The notes under the pieces were generated by a model that did not search any database, was not told the origin of the DNA, and worked only from the letters and a program-made list of their open reading frames with translations. Source: Nostoc sp. XA010 (lineage in GTDB: Bacteria; Cyanobacteriota; Cyanobacteriia; Cyanobacteriales; Nostocaceae). From it: 64,000 bases of DNA. Location of the stretch: positions 62,001-126,000 of the forward strand of contig NZ_JAIVFX010000008.1 in assembly GCF_020829625.1 (NCBI RefSeq). Reading direction: 5' to 3'. Both the position numbers and the translations under genes were made by a program. Positions 1 to 9,250 of the stretch are shown one piece after another; position 1 is the stretch's first letter, and each line of letters begins with the position of its first letter.

Positions 1-1287
1 CTTTTGTAAATAAGTAAATAATCAGGGTTTCAGACGCTGATAATTCCTTACGTTCAACGCACCCGGTAGGGAATCGTGCTACGCAAAGAAAGCGTCTGTC
101 TGCGACACGCTGCGCGAATATAGAGAAGTTGTCGCGTAACTATTCCCTGGATAGTCCACGGACAACAGGTTTACTCGAAAAGTACGATAATCTCTTAATT
201 CCAGCAGATTGTGTTCTCTAACTTAAATACATGACTGCTGAGGCTTTTGCAAAACTTTTTGCTTCACTCGCTATTAATACTATTCTCTGCTAGTCCTTTA
301 GTACTAAGTTAAAACACATCTAATTTGCATATCAAAACTTTATCAATATCTTGTGGGTGGGCATCTTGCTTGCCCTAATTATGCAACTTGAATGCTGATT
401 AGCTTATTCTCTGCTGGATCTCGTCATAAAAATATGAATTAACACTCAAGATGAAGTATAGATAAATAATACTTTTTCAAATCTTTAAATATTAAAAGCC
501 TTCTTTATGCAAATTTTATGTAATTAATAACTATGTAAATACAAAGCAAAAACTTCATCCGGGAGATTAGTAATTTTTATTTAAATATGATCAAAACTTT
601 TATATTCCTTTAAAAAGTATAAATCAATATGAATCTTTAAAGAAGGTTCCATAAAGAAGATAGACATAACCCCTAAACTATTGTCAAATGGTAAATTAAT
701 TGCTCCCATAAAAATACTTAAGTAATAATATGTAAGGATATTACGTTAGCTAATTAGATGTGTATCTGCCCAATTGGGGTTGCTTCACTTTAACTTCATG
801 CACCTGCACGTCAGTGAGATTAGAAGCTCTAAAGAGAGGTGATTTATAATTTTTGATTAAATTCAGCAAACTTATATTTACATCAATCAAAACTCAGAAA
901 TCTGTCAAATTAAACAAAGATTTATAAGGGCTAATACACCCTTGAATTAATCTCTGGTATTTTTTGTCATACACATTTTTATATATATCTGCTTTTAAAG
1001 AATATAAAGCAATATATATAACTTCATACTGCTTTATTTTAAGGTTAATACAAATAAACAGTATAGATAAGCAAATTAAAACAATAGTAGACCCATAAAA
1101 ATGTATCAGTGATTGAATGGAATAGTATCGACATTAAAAAACATAGTAATCAGTTACTTATTGCTTTTGTGTTAATAAATTAACGCCTAAAAAAGCTACA
1201 TATTTTTTGAAAATATTCAATATAAAACTGATTATTGAACATTGATTATGGAATTACTTTTAGTACTATTGTGAGGCATATATCTCA
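1..1287. other. Geneless AT-rich region
   Basis: No reading frame of convincing length or composition is seen on either strand. The stretch is very AT-rich, with many short A and T runs, and it precedes the large PA14 protein gene. Apart from a dispersed repeat fragment near 75-120, no hairpin, array or gene remnant stands out. It probably holds the promoter of the downstream gene, but I cannot point to a specific promoter. Confidence 0.6.
75..120. repeat. Dispersed GC-rich repeat fragment
   Basis: The run gcgtctgtctgcgacacg followed by ctgcgcgaa is the reverse complement, with small differences, of the palindromic element at 50788-50824. It is GC-rich inside very AT-rich DNA. Such short GC-rich palindromic pieces are scattered in Nostoc-type genomes. 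This copy has lost one arm of the hairpin. Confidence 0.6.
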
Positions 1288-4200
1288 ATGACTGATTCAC
1301 AAAATCAACTGTTGTCAACATCTTTAAGCCCAATAAGTCCTCAATCATCTCTACAAAGCATTGATCGGGTGTTATCTCAAGGGAATGGACTCAAAGCAGA
1401 GTACTACGACAACATCGACTTCACCAACTTGAAGCAAACTCGCACAGATTCGACAGTCAACTTTAACTGGGGTGAGGGATCTCCAGATCCATCCATCGGT
1501 GCAGATACCTTCTCAGCGCGTTGGACGGGTCAGGTAGAAGCCAAGTACAGCGAGACTTACAACTTTTACACCACTAGTGATGATGGTGTGCGACTGTGGG
1601 TTAATGGTCAGCAAATCATCAATAAGTTTGTCAATCAATCTGCCACAGAACACAGTGGCGCGATCGCACTGGTTGCAGGTCAGAAGTACGATATTAAACT
1701 TGAGTACTACGAAAATAAATACGATGCAGTTTCTCACCTGTCTTGGTCAAGTTCCTCTCAGACCAAAGAAATCATTCCTCAATCGCAACTGTATAGTAAT
1801 TTCAGCACAGTTGGAGTTGGTAATGGCAACGGACTCAAAGCAGAGTACTACGACAACATCGACTTCACCAACTTGAAGCAAACTCGCACAGATTCGACAG
1901 TCAACTTTAACTGGGGTGCTGGTTCTCCAGATCCATCCATTGGTGCAGATACCTTCTCAGCGCGTTGGACGGGTGAGGTAGAAGCCAAGTACAGCGAGAC
2001 TTACAACTTCTACACCACTAGTGATGATGGTGTGCGACTGTGGGTCAATGGTCAGCAAATCATCAATAAGTTTGTCAATCAATCTCCCACAGAACACAGT
2101 GGCGCGATCGCACTGGTTGCCGGGCAGAAGTACGATATTAAACTTGAGTACTACGAAAATAAATACGATGCAGTTTCTCAACTGTCTTGGTCAAGTTCCT
2201 CTCAGACCAAAGAAATCATTCCTCAATCGCAACTGTATAGTAATGTCACCACACCTGCTAATGGCAACGGACTCAAAGCAGAGTACTACGACAACGTTGA
2301 CTTCACCAACTTGAAGCAAACTCGCACAGATCCGACAGTCAACTTTAACTGGGGTGCAGGGTCTCCAGATCCATCCATTGGTGCAGATACCTTCTCAGCG
2401 CGTTGGACGGGTCAGGTAGAAGCCAAGTACAGCGAGACTTACAACTTCTACACCACTAGTGATGATGGTGTGCGACTGTGGGTCAATGGTCAGCAAATCA
2501 TCAATAAGTTTGTCAATCAATCTGCCACAGAACACAGTGGTGCGATCGCACTGGTTGCCGGGCAGAAGTACGATATTAAACTTGAGTACTACGAAAATAA
2601 ATACGATGCAGTTTCTCAACTGTCTTGGTCAAGTTCCTCTCAGACCAAAGAAATTATTCCTCAGTCACAACTATATTCATCAAATATTCAGACCGTTATC
2701 ACATTAGGATCATCTTCCACAACTGTCAACGAAGGTGCTGGTAGTGTTACCATAACGTTGTTGAGAACTGGTGATTTAAGCAGCACATCTTCAATCAAGT
2801 ATGCAACCTTAGCTGGTACTGCCACAGCAGGATCTGACTACGGAAGTGAAGGCACCGAAAGCGCTGGAACACTTATTTTTGCACCAGGACAAGGCAGTAG
2901 ACAGATATCCATTCCAATCAATGACGATTCCTTAACAGAAGCAGATGAAACCTTTAGTTTTGTCATCGATCAGACAGAGGGAGCAACATTAGGACTTCAA
3001 AGAACTCTGGGAATTACGATTCAAGATAACGATCGCTCCAGCCTGGATTTCACTCAGCCAGTAGTTAATGAGGGTGACGGTACTGCTACGGTGACAGTTA
3101 CACGGGGTAATACTTCGGGAGCTGCTAGCCTAGACTACATAACCTTGGATGGGACTGCTAAAGCTGGATCTGACTACCAGGCTGTATCTGGAACCTTGGC
3201 CTTTGCAGCAGGACAAGCCAGCAAGACCATTTCTCTAGTCCTTAAGAATGACACCGTTGGGGAAGTAAATGAAACATTTACTTTGAAGTTCAGTAACGCA
3301 GTTGGAGTGCAGCTAAATACTCAACAGACAACTATTACTATTATTGATGATGACGCTGGTAACTTTGCTTTAGAGACTGTAGCTTCTGGTTTGAATCAAC
3401 CTACAGCTTTTGATTGGACATCTGACGGTAAGAGCATGTTCATTGCCCAGAAAAATGGGGTAGTGCGAGTGTTGAACAACGGCACTTTATTATCAACACC
3501 ATTTATCAATATCTCTGGACAGGTTAATGATACGCGCGATCGCGGTCTTTTAGGAATTGCCGTACATCCAGATTTTGGCAAAGCCACAAACCCCAAAAAC
3601 TACGTTTACCTGTTGTATACCTACGATCCACCAGAAACCAATCCAAACAACTCTAAAAACAATCCCAATAGCACATTAGACAATCCCGATCAGAATGGGA
3701 ATCGGACTGCACGGCTAATTAGGGTAGAAGCTGACCCCAAGACTAATTACACTACTGCTATTGCTGGCAGTGAAGTTGTGCTGCTAGGTACTAATGGCAC
3801 TTGGGAGAATATTAGCCGCCCAGATGGAAATAGCACAAATGTCTCACTTGGCTACGCACCATCAGGAATTCTCAACAAAGATACTGGTAAGCCGTTTACC
3901 AGCTTACAGGATTATCTCAATAATCTCGATAAAGTCCAAAATGTCCAAAATTTTATAGCTAACGATAGTGAATCTCACTCAGTTGGTTCTGTGCATTTTG
4001 GCACTGATGGTTCTCTGTTTGTGAGCTTAGGAGATGGCACTTCTTACAATGGGATAGATCCGCGAGCAATTCGTGTTCAGGATGTCAATAATCTCTCCGG
4101 TAAGATCCTGCGGATTGATGCAATTACTGGTCAAGGCTTATCAAGTAATCCTTTCTACAACGGTGATCCTAATAGCAATAGTTCCAAAGTTTATAACTTA

Positions 4201-4737
4201 GGTTTGCGTAACCCCTTCCGTTTTACAATTGATAAAAACACCAATACCCCCGTAATTGGTGATGTTGGCTTCGATTCTTACGAAGAGGTCAATATCGGAA
4301 AACCAGGAGCTAACTTTGGCTGGCCATTCTATGAAGGTGGCCTTGATGCAAATGGCAATATCGTCAATCTGAAACAACCAAAGTATTCTAGCTTAGATGC
4401 AGCAATAGCCTTCTATAATAGTGGGAAACCTGTTACAGCACCAGCTTACACTTATAAGCATTTTAGTTCTAATTCCATTACTATGGGTGACTTTTACACA
4501 GGCAGTACTTTTCCCTCAGTCTATCAAGGCGCGTTATTCGTTGGTGATTCCAGTCAAGGAACTATTGATGCTTTGAAATTCGATAGTCAGGGCAAACTTG
4601 TCTCAATTAAGCGGTTTGCTTCTCAAGCAGACAGACCAAATTTAGGAGTCCCTGTACAAATCACCACTGGAAAGGATGGTAATCTCTACTACGCAAACTT
4701 GACCGGGGGTGAGATTGATCGCTTTCTACCTGTTTAG
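1288..4737 (+). CDS. PA14(x3)-Calx-beta(x2)-sugar dehydrogenase-like protein
   Basis: This 1149-residue modular protein starts at an ATG with no strong ribosome site. Three PA14 domains (about residues 34-165, 182-315, 328-460) share the core EYYDN...FSARWTG...SDDGVRLWVNG, which in this family binds carbohydrate or mediates adhesion. Two Calx-beta domains follow (about 470-580 and 583-690; VNEGAGSVTIT and VNEGDGTATVTV, each with a conserved ETF motif). The C-terminal part (about 692-1149) matches the glucose/sorbosone dehydrogenase (PQQ sugar dehydrogenase) beta-propeller: LRNPFRFTID, FGWPFYEGG, GDSSQGTIDAL. No Sec signal is visible at the N-terminus, so secretion, if any, would be by another route. 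The three PA14 units are almost identical at the DNA level, with periods of 444 and 438 bp. Enzyme activity is inferred from fold only. Confidence 0.85.
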   Translation: MTDSQNQLLSTSLSPISPQSSLQSIDRVLSQGNGLKAEYYDNIDFTNLKQTRTDSTVNFNWGEGSPDPSIGADTFSARWTGQVEAKYSETYNFYTTSDDGVRLWVNGQQIINKFVNQSATEHSGAIALVAGQKYDIKLEYYENKYDAVSHLSWSSSSQTKEIIPQSQLYSNFSTVGVGNGNGLKAEYYDNIDFTNLKQTRTDSTVNFNWGAGSPDPSIGADTFSARWTGEVEAKYSETYNFYTTSDDGVRLWVNGQQIINKFVNQSPTEHSGAIALVAGQKYDIKLEYYENKYDAVSQLSWSSSSQTKEIIPQSQLYSNVTTPANGNGLKAEYYDNVDFTNLKQTRTDPTVNFNWGAGSPDPSIGADTFSARWTGQVEAKYSETYNFYTTSDDGVRLWVNGQQIINKFVNQSATEHSGAIALVAGQKYDIKLEYYENKYDAVSQLSWSSSSQTKEIIPQSQLYSSNIQTVITLGSSSTTVNEGAGSVTITLLRTGDLSSTSSIKYATLAGTATAGSDYGSEGTESAGTLIFAPGQGSRQISIPINDDSLTEADETFSFVIDQTEGATLGLQRTLGITIQDNDRSSLDFTQPVVNEGDGTATVTVTRGNTSGAASLDYITLDGTAKAGSDYQAVSGTLAFAAGQASKTISLVLKNDTVGEVNETFTLKFSNAVGVQLNTQQTTITIIDDDAGNFALETVASGLNQPTAFDWTSDGKSMFIAQKNGVVRVLNNGTLLSTPFINISGQVNDTRDRGLLGIAVHPDFGKATNPKNYVYLLYTYDPPETNPNNSKNNPNSTLDNPDQNGNRTARLIRVEADPKTNYTTAIAGSEVVLLGTNGTWENISRPDGNSTNVSLGYAPSGILNKDTGKPFTSLQDYLNNLDKVQNVQNFIANDSESHSVGSVHFGTDGSLFVSLGDGTSYNGIDPRAIRVQDVNNLSGKILRIDAITGQGLSSNPFYNGDPNSNSSKVYNLGLRNPFRFTIDKNTNTPVIGDVGFDSYEEVNIGKPGANFGWPFYEGGLDANGNIVNLKQPKYSSLDAAIAFYNSGKPVTAPAYTYKHFSSNSITMGDFYTGSTFPSVYQGALFVGDSSQGTIDALKFDSQGKLVSIKRFASQADRPNLGVPVQITTGKDGNLYYANLTGGEIDRFLPV
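1387..2670 (+). repeat. Three-copy tandem repeat of about 440 bp encoding PA14 domains
   Basis: Units begin at 1387, 1831 and 2269, each at ggactcaaagcagagtac. Copies differ only at scattered bases and in the short linkers between them. This points to recent tandem duplication or ongoing gene conversion. Confidence 0.9.
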
Positions 4738-4755
4738 ATAACAATTATCGAAACA

Positions 4756-4796
4756 GAATTCAGAATTTTGAATTCTGAATTCTGAATTCTGACTGA
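4756..4796. repeat. 7-bp tandem repeat / palindrome between convergent genes
   Basis: Repeated gaattct units (gaattctgaattctgaattc) form both a heptamer array and a self-complementary hairpin with the preceding cagaattcagaatttt. It lies between two convergent genes and may also end transcription. It resembles the short tandemly repeated sequences of heterocystous cyanobacteria. Confidence 0.6.
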
Positions 4797-4802
4797 TTTT
4801 GC

Positions 4803-6353
4803 TCAAGATAACTTTGTTAAAAATCCCAACAATTTTTTAGTATTTGATGTCAGGAGGGTTCGACGATAAGCATCAGCAGCTTTTTTAATCGCTTCGGCTT
4901 GAGTGGGGTAAGGATGAATTACACTGCTTAACTTACTCAAACCGATTTTATTCACCATTGCCGTAGTGACTTCTGAGATCATCTCACCCGCGTGACTGGC
5001 GACAATAGTTGCACCGATAATTTCATCAGACCCCTTTTTATGGTGGATTTTGAGAAATCCTGATTCTTCACCATCTGCGATCGCTCGGTCTACACTACTA
5101 AAAGGTATGTTAATTGTCGTCACCTCAATACCCAATTTCTGCGCCTCGTGTTCGTACAAGCCTACATGGGCAATTTCTGGGTCAGTATAAGTTACCCACG
5201 GCATTACCAGACTACTGAGTTTCGAGCGTCCTATGCCAAAGGGAGAAAACAGAGTATTTTTAATTACAATTCGCGCCGCAGCATCAGCAGCATGGGTAAA
5301 CTTCCAGTTCATGCAGATATCGCCAGCTGCATAAATTTTGGGATTCGTCGTCTGGAGATAATCATTTACCTTCACACCTTGACGCTTGTCGTATTCCACC
5401 CCAACTGATTCTAAATTTAAACCTTCAACATTTGGCGATCGCCCCGCACCGACTAAAATTTCATCTACTGTCACCGAATCTCGATGACCATTGGAGGAAA
5501 AGTAAAGCCGTTTCCCCTCGGTAACAGTTACCACTTCTTCCAACTTAGAATTTAGAACCACGCGAATTCCTTCGCTAATCAAAACCTTTTGCAGAATTTC
5601 AGCAGCCTCAGCATCTTCTTTATTTAGAAGATGAGAACCGCTATGGAAAAGTATCACCTCAGAACCCAAACGCCGGAAAACTTGCGCCAATTCGCAACCA
5701 ATGGGGCCGCCACCAATCACCGCTAAACGTTCCGGTCGTTGAATTAGGGAAAAAACCGTCTCATTAGTTAGATAACCCGCCTTTTCAATTCCCGGAATCG
5801 CCAATTGTGTGGCTCTTGCGCCAGTAGCAATTACAGCTTTTTTAAACCGGAGGGTTTTGTCGCCAACTTCCACGGTATTTTTAGTTGCAAATCGCCCACT
5901 ACCCAAAAAGACATCGACACCCAAGTTTTGAAACCGTTCCGCCGAGTCATTAGGGCTGATACCAGCTCTTATCCGCCGCATCCTTGCCATGACTTTGGGA
6001 AAATCAACATCAATATTATGTTGGGGAATATTAACACCCAAGTTTTGAGCATTCCGAATTTCGCCAACAACGCGAGCAGACCGAATAATCGTTTTAGATG
6101 GTACGCAACCAACATTTAAGCAATCCCCACCCATGAGATGCTTTTCAATTATCGCCACTTTTAAACCCAAATCCAGACCCGCCGCACCCGCAGCCACTAC
6201 TAATCCCGCCGTACCAGCCCCAATTACTACCAAGTCGTAAACATCGGCAGGTTGAGGATTAACCCAATTTGGTGGATGAGCGTAAGACACCAACTTTTGG
6301 TTATACTCATCCGTTGGGCGAACTGTAACTCTCTCTAAATCTGAATTGGTCAT
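4803..6353 (-). CDS. MerA-like NAD(P)/FAD-dependent disulfide oxidoreductase
   Basis: This is a pyridine nucleotide-disulfide oxidoreductase of about 516 residues. An FAD motif GAGTAG lies near residues 45-50. The redox pair sits in GGDCLNVGCVPSK, an NAD(P) motif in GGGPIGCELA, a second FAD motif in AAGDI, and the C-terminal active-site motif in HPYPTQAEAI. I chose ATG 6353 because AAGAGG lies 8-9 bases upstream; a TTG two codons earlier is possible. It resembles proteins often called mercuric reductase, but it has no N-terminal metal-binding domain and no C-terminal cysteine pair, so mercury reduction is doubtful. The two TVP38/TMEM64 genes just upstream on the same strand suggest a shared membrane-linked redox role; fusions of these two families occur elsewhere. 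Confidence 0.85.
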   Translation of the reverse strand: MTNSDLERVTVRPTDEYNQKLVSYAHPPNWVNPQPADVYDLVVIGAGTAGLVVAAGAAGLDLGLKVAIIEKHLMGGDCLNVGCVPSKTIIRSARVVGEIRNAQNLGVNIPQHNIDVDFPKVMARMRRIRAGISPNDSAERFQNLGVDVFLGSGRFATKNTVEVGDKTLRFKKAVIATGARATQLAIPGIEKAGYLTNETVFSLIQRPERLAVIGGGPIGCELAQVFRRLGSEVILFHSGSHLLNKEDAEAAEILQKVLISEGIRVVLNSKLEEVVTVTEGKRLYFSSNGHRDSVTVDEILVGAGRSPNVEGLNLESVGVEYDKRQGVKVNDYLQTTNPKIYAAGDICMNWKFTHAADAAARIVIKNTLFSPFGIGRSKLSSLVMPWVTYTDPEIAHVGLYEHEAQKLGIEVTTINIPFSSVDRAIADGEESGFLKIHHKKGSDEIIGATIVASHAGEMISEVTTAMVNKIGLSKLSSVIHPYPTQAEAIKKAADAYRRTLLTSNTKKLLGFLTKLS

Positions 6354-6626
6354 TAGCAAAACCTCTTTTAAGAATTGAAAATACTAAAGTCAACTACCTT
6401 TTGGGAGTATTCAAAGTTCAGAATTAAGAATACCAATGAATTTAGGCGGCTCAGTCTTTTATTTTTTATGCTTGTTTAATAAGGAATACAGCCTTTGAAT
6501 TGTTTTGTGCGTTTGGGAATTGACAGATACAATTGAAGCTTTCCTGGATAAACATTTCAACAATTGATAATTTAGAGCAATTTGCAGTTAAATAGACCAC
6601 AGTAAAAATGTACAATTTATGCGCCC

Positions 6627-7400
6627 TTATAATTCCTCTTCTAAAGCTTTGCGTGCAATCCGGGTGACATAAACTGTCACAGCGACTGTAGCAATCAAAC
6701 CCAAAATCCGAATTGCCCATTGTAAAGTTGGGTTGGTAGGTTGAGCTTCAGTACCAATCATGGCAAGATTACCTGCAAGGGAACCAATATAAACGTACAT
6801 AATGGTTCCGGGAATCATGCCTACAGAGCCGATGAAGTAATCTTTAAGTGAAACTCCTGTGATGCCAAAGGCATAGTTTAATAAATTGAAAGGAAATATT
6901 GGGGACAGTCGCGTTAACAGGACAATTTTTAATCCTTCTCTACCAACCGCTTGGTCAATGGCGGCAAATTTTTTGTTATCTGCGATTTTCCGAGCAACCC
7001 AGCCCCTTGCTAAATAACGTCCGACAAGGAAGGCAGCAGTAGCGCCAAGGGTTGCCCCGATAAATACGTAGAGAGAACCCCAAACTGCACCAAAAATCAC
7101 ACCAGCCCCCAAAGTGAGAATAGAACCTGGGAAAAAAGCGATGCTAGCGAGAATGTAAAGGGCAATAAAAGCTATGGCTCCCAGCGCACCCAGGCTATCA
7201 ATCCATTGCAACGAATCCCGTAAAATGGCTTGGGGATTGAAAGAAATTGGATTTGTAGATTCTTGTGCCAAAGCTGGGTCTGTATTTAATGCTAAAGCAC
7301 TCGCCAATATTAGTAATATTAATACAGTTAGCCTAAAAAACTTCTGTAAGTTTCTGGTATTAATACTTTTAAATATCTGAATTATTGTTAATTTTCTCAT
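6627..7400 (-). CDS. TVP38/TMEM64 family membrane protein (copy 1)
   Basis: A 257-residue inner-membrane protein of the SNARE-associated/DedA-like TVP38 family. An N-terminal hydrophobic segment ending in ALAQE looks like a signal peptide or anchor. Conserved family motifs follow: GSILTLGAGVIFG, RLSPIFPFNLLNYAFG and GMIPGTIMYVYIGS, with a final membrane span near the C-terminus. The family is linked to membrane lipid scrambling and transport, but the substrate here is unknown. Its start overlaps the end of the next TVP38 gene by 32 bases, so the two are probably co-transcribed, with translational coupling possible. The 267-bp gap to the downstream oxidoreductase shows no clear terminator. Confidence 0.85.
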   Translation of the reverse strand: MRKLTIIQIFKSINTRNLQKFFRLTVLILLILASALALNTDPALAQESTNPISFNPQAILRDSLQWIDSLGALGAIAFIALYILASIAFFPGSILTLGAGVIFGAVWGSLYVFIGATLGATAAFLVGRYLARGWVARKIADNKKFAAIDQAVGREGLKIVLLTRLSPIFPFNLLNYAFGITGVSLKDYFIGSVGMIPGTIMYVYIGSLAGNLAMIGTEAQPTNPTLQWAIRILGLIATVAVTVYVTRIARKALEEEL

Positions 7401-8127
7401 GAGTTATTATTTCTTCTATTGCCACACTTTGAGCTAATGCTTTTTGAGCAACTTTTGTGATATACACAGTCACGGCAACGGTAGCAATCAACCCAACTAC
7501 TCGCATTACCCATTGCCAGACTTGAGTTTCTGGAGTAATTGGTTGATAAGACGTGTTAATCATGGCAAGATTCCCAGCTAAAGAACCAATATAAACGTAC
7601 ATCAAAGTACCGGGAATGATGCCGAAAGAACCTAATATATAGTCTTTGAGGGAAACCTGTGTTACTCCAAAAGCATAATTCAATAAATTGAAAGGAAAAA
7701 CGGGACAGAGACGAGTCAACAAGACAATTTTCCATCCCTCTTTAGCAACTGCTAAATCAATCGCTTTAAATTTAGGATGTTTGTCCATTTGTCGGGAAAC
7801 CCAATCCCGTGAAAGGTAGCGTCCAATGATAAAAGCCAAGGTTGCTCCGACTGTTGCAGCAATTAGCACATATATTGACCCCCAAAATACTCCAAACAGA
7901 CAACCGCCTTTGAGTGTTAAGAGGGAACCGGGTATAAACAGTAATGTTGCCAAGTTGTAAATGACTATGTAAGCGATAGGCCCTAAAAGACCAAGACTCT
8001 CAACCCAAATGACTGAGGTTTGTAAAAGTCCCTGAAAGTTGAATTGTTTAGCGACAATTATGAGAGTGATAATTAGGCAACTTAAGAGTAGTAGTTTGAG
8101 TTTGGAATTTAACAAACGCTTCTTCAT
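7369..8127 (-). CDS. TVP38/TMEM64 family membrane protein (copy 2)
   Basis: A paralogue of the downstream gene, with nearly identical core motifs (KIVLLTRLCPVFPFN, NYAFG, GSFGIIPGTLMYVYIGS). A first hydrophobic segment follows a lysine-rich start and the C-terminus is hydrophilic. I prefer ATG 8127, which gives MKKRLLNSKLKLLLLS and has AAGGTGA about 12 bases upstream. A GTG at 8142 in the same frame is an alternative and would put the start against the 21-bp repeat array. The pair arose by tandem duplication. The transported or flipped substrate is not known. Confidence 0.85.
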   Translation of the reverse strand: MKKRLLNSKLKLLLLSCLIITLIIVAKQFNFQGLLQTSVIWVESLGLLGPIAYIVIYNLATLLFIPGSLLTLKGGCLFGVFWGSIYVLIAATVGATLAFIIGRYLSRDWVSRQMDKHPKFKAIDLAVAKEGWKIVLLTRLCPVFPFNLLNYAFGVTQVSLKDYILGSFGIIPGTLMYVYIGSLAGNLAMINTSYQPITPETQVWQWVMRVVGLIATVAVTVYITKVAQKALAQSVAIEEIITHEKINNNSDI

Positions 8128-8140
8128 TTTTATAAGTTTC

Positions 8141-8434
8141 ACCTTTTGAGGCTCGATGTTGACCTTCTGAGGCTCGACGTTGACCTTCTGAGGCTCGACG
8201 TTGACCTTCTGAGGCTCGACGTTGACCTTCTGAGGCTCGATGTTGACCTTCTGAGGCTCGATGTTGACCTTCTGAGGCTCGATGTTGACCTTCTGAGGCT
8301 CGATGTTGACCTTCTGAGGCTCAACTTTGACCTTCTGAGGCTCAATGTTGACCTTCTGAGGCTCAACTTTGACCTTCTGAGGCTCAATGTTGACCTTCTG
8401 AGGCTCGACGTTGACCTTCTGAGGCTCAATGTTG
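8141..8434. repeat. 21-bp minisatellite, 14 units
   Basis: Thirteen complete units and a divergent fourteenth start every 21 bp from 8148 to 8421, each beginning gaggctc and ending ttgaccttct. Variation is confined to the middle (cgatg, cgacg, caatg, caact). Units 9-12 alternate caact and caatg, showing expansion of a 42-bp dimer. Since 21 is a multiple of 3, both strands stay open, reading SLRRST-type heptads on minus and LRLDVDL heptads on plus. An 8-bp inverted repeat, AAGTTTCA at 8134-8141 and TGAAACTT at 8433-8440, flanks the array. It sits directly upstream of the TVP38 gene. Confidence 0.95.
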
Positions 8435-8490
8435 AAACTTACACCTCAAATCTAATGCCCCTAAGATATACTACCTATATTAGAAACAGC

Positions 8491-9201
8491 TTAAATTCTC
8501 TTAAATTTTTCTCGGCGATACCAGCGACAAATTCGCTCAGGTGAAACGCCGAGTAAATAAGCAATAATTACTATTTGATTAAGCAGCGTGGTTTTGAACA
8601 CTCCCTTTTGTAACCATCTACGGGCTGAGGTAACAACTGGTGTGGGAATAATTACAATCCGTCCGATGCGTTTTAAACGACGGATGAGTTCAAAGTCTTC
8701 CATGATAGGCAATTCAGGAAAACCGCCAATTTGCTGAAATACTGCTTTTGTTAAAAAAATTGCTTGGTCGCCATAAGGCATTTGGTAAAAATGCGATCGC
8801 ACATTTATTCCCCACTCCACCCATCGTAAACTCAAAAGTGATGCATCAATCTGCAACTTAAATGCACCAGCTACAGCCCCAGGCTGTTGTAGCGCTGTGC
8901 GAACCATGTCATCAAACCCAGTCGGTAAACAGGTATCTGCATGGAGAAACAGCAGAATCTCGCCCGTAGCAGCTACAGCACCCGTATTCATTTGCACAGC
9001 CCGACCGGGAGACGATGAGATAATTTTGACACCTAAAGACTGAGCGATCGCTACAGTATCATCTTGAGAGCCACCATCTACTATGATTACTTCTATATTT
9101 GTATTGGCTTGAGTAGTTGCAATTGCCTCTTTGATATTCTCTGCTTCATTAAGAGTCGGAATAATAATAGAAATTCTAACTGCGTCGATATTCTGACTCA
9201 T
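8491..9201 (-). CDS. Family 2 glycosyltransferase (TIGR04283 type)
   Basis: A 236-residue GT-A fold glycosyltransferase. The nucleotide-binding start is ISIIIPTLNEAENI, followed by VDGGSQDDT, the metal-binding region LFLHADT, and the acceptor-side motif MEDFELIRRLKR. These match the TIGR04283 transferases found widely in cyanobacteria. A hydrophobic stretch near residues 205-220 could touch the membrane. The sugar and acceptor cannot be told from the sequence. The start ATG gives a clean N-terminus. The minisatellite separates it from the TVP38 genes, so co-transcription is uncertain. Confidence 0.85.
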   Translation of the reverse strand: MSQNIDAVRISIIIPTLNEAENIKEAIATTQANTNIEVIIVDGGSQDDTVAIAQSLGVKIISSSPGRAVQMNTGAVAATGEILLFLHADTCLPTGFDDMVRTALQQPGAVAGAFKLQIDASLLSLRWVEWGINVRSHFYQMPYGDQAIFLTKAVFQQIGGFPELPIMEDFELIRRLKRIGRIVIIPTPVVTSARRWLQKGVFKTTLLNQIVIIAYLLGVSPERICRWYRREKFKRI

Positions 9202-9250
9202 AATTGCTTACAATTTAGCTAAAGTTGATGTCATCCTCAAGATAATCTCC

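Noticed and set aside
1513-2619. Three near-identical minus-strand frames of 74 codons and matching plus-strand frames
   Set aside because: They are mirror frames of the three PA14 repeats and repeat only because the real coding units repeat.
4803-6353. Mercuric reductase as a firm call
   Set aside because: The N-terminal metal-binding domain and C-terminal cysteine pair are absent; only the redox core is shared.
6466-6720. Small minus-strand frame after the TVP38 gene
   Set aside because: It overlaps the 3' end of TVP38 in another frame and has no independent support.
8141-8434. CRISPR-like array
   Set aside because: Units are contiguous with no spacers, so it is a minisatellite.
8146-8544. 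Plus-strand frame of LRLDVDL heptads
   Set aside because: Any 21-bp repeat without a stop stays open. There is no ribosome site and the non-repeat tail has no coding character.
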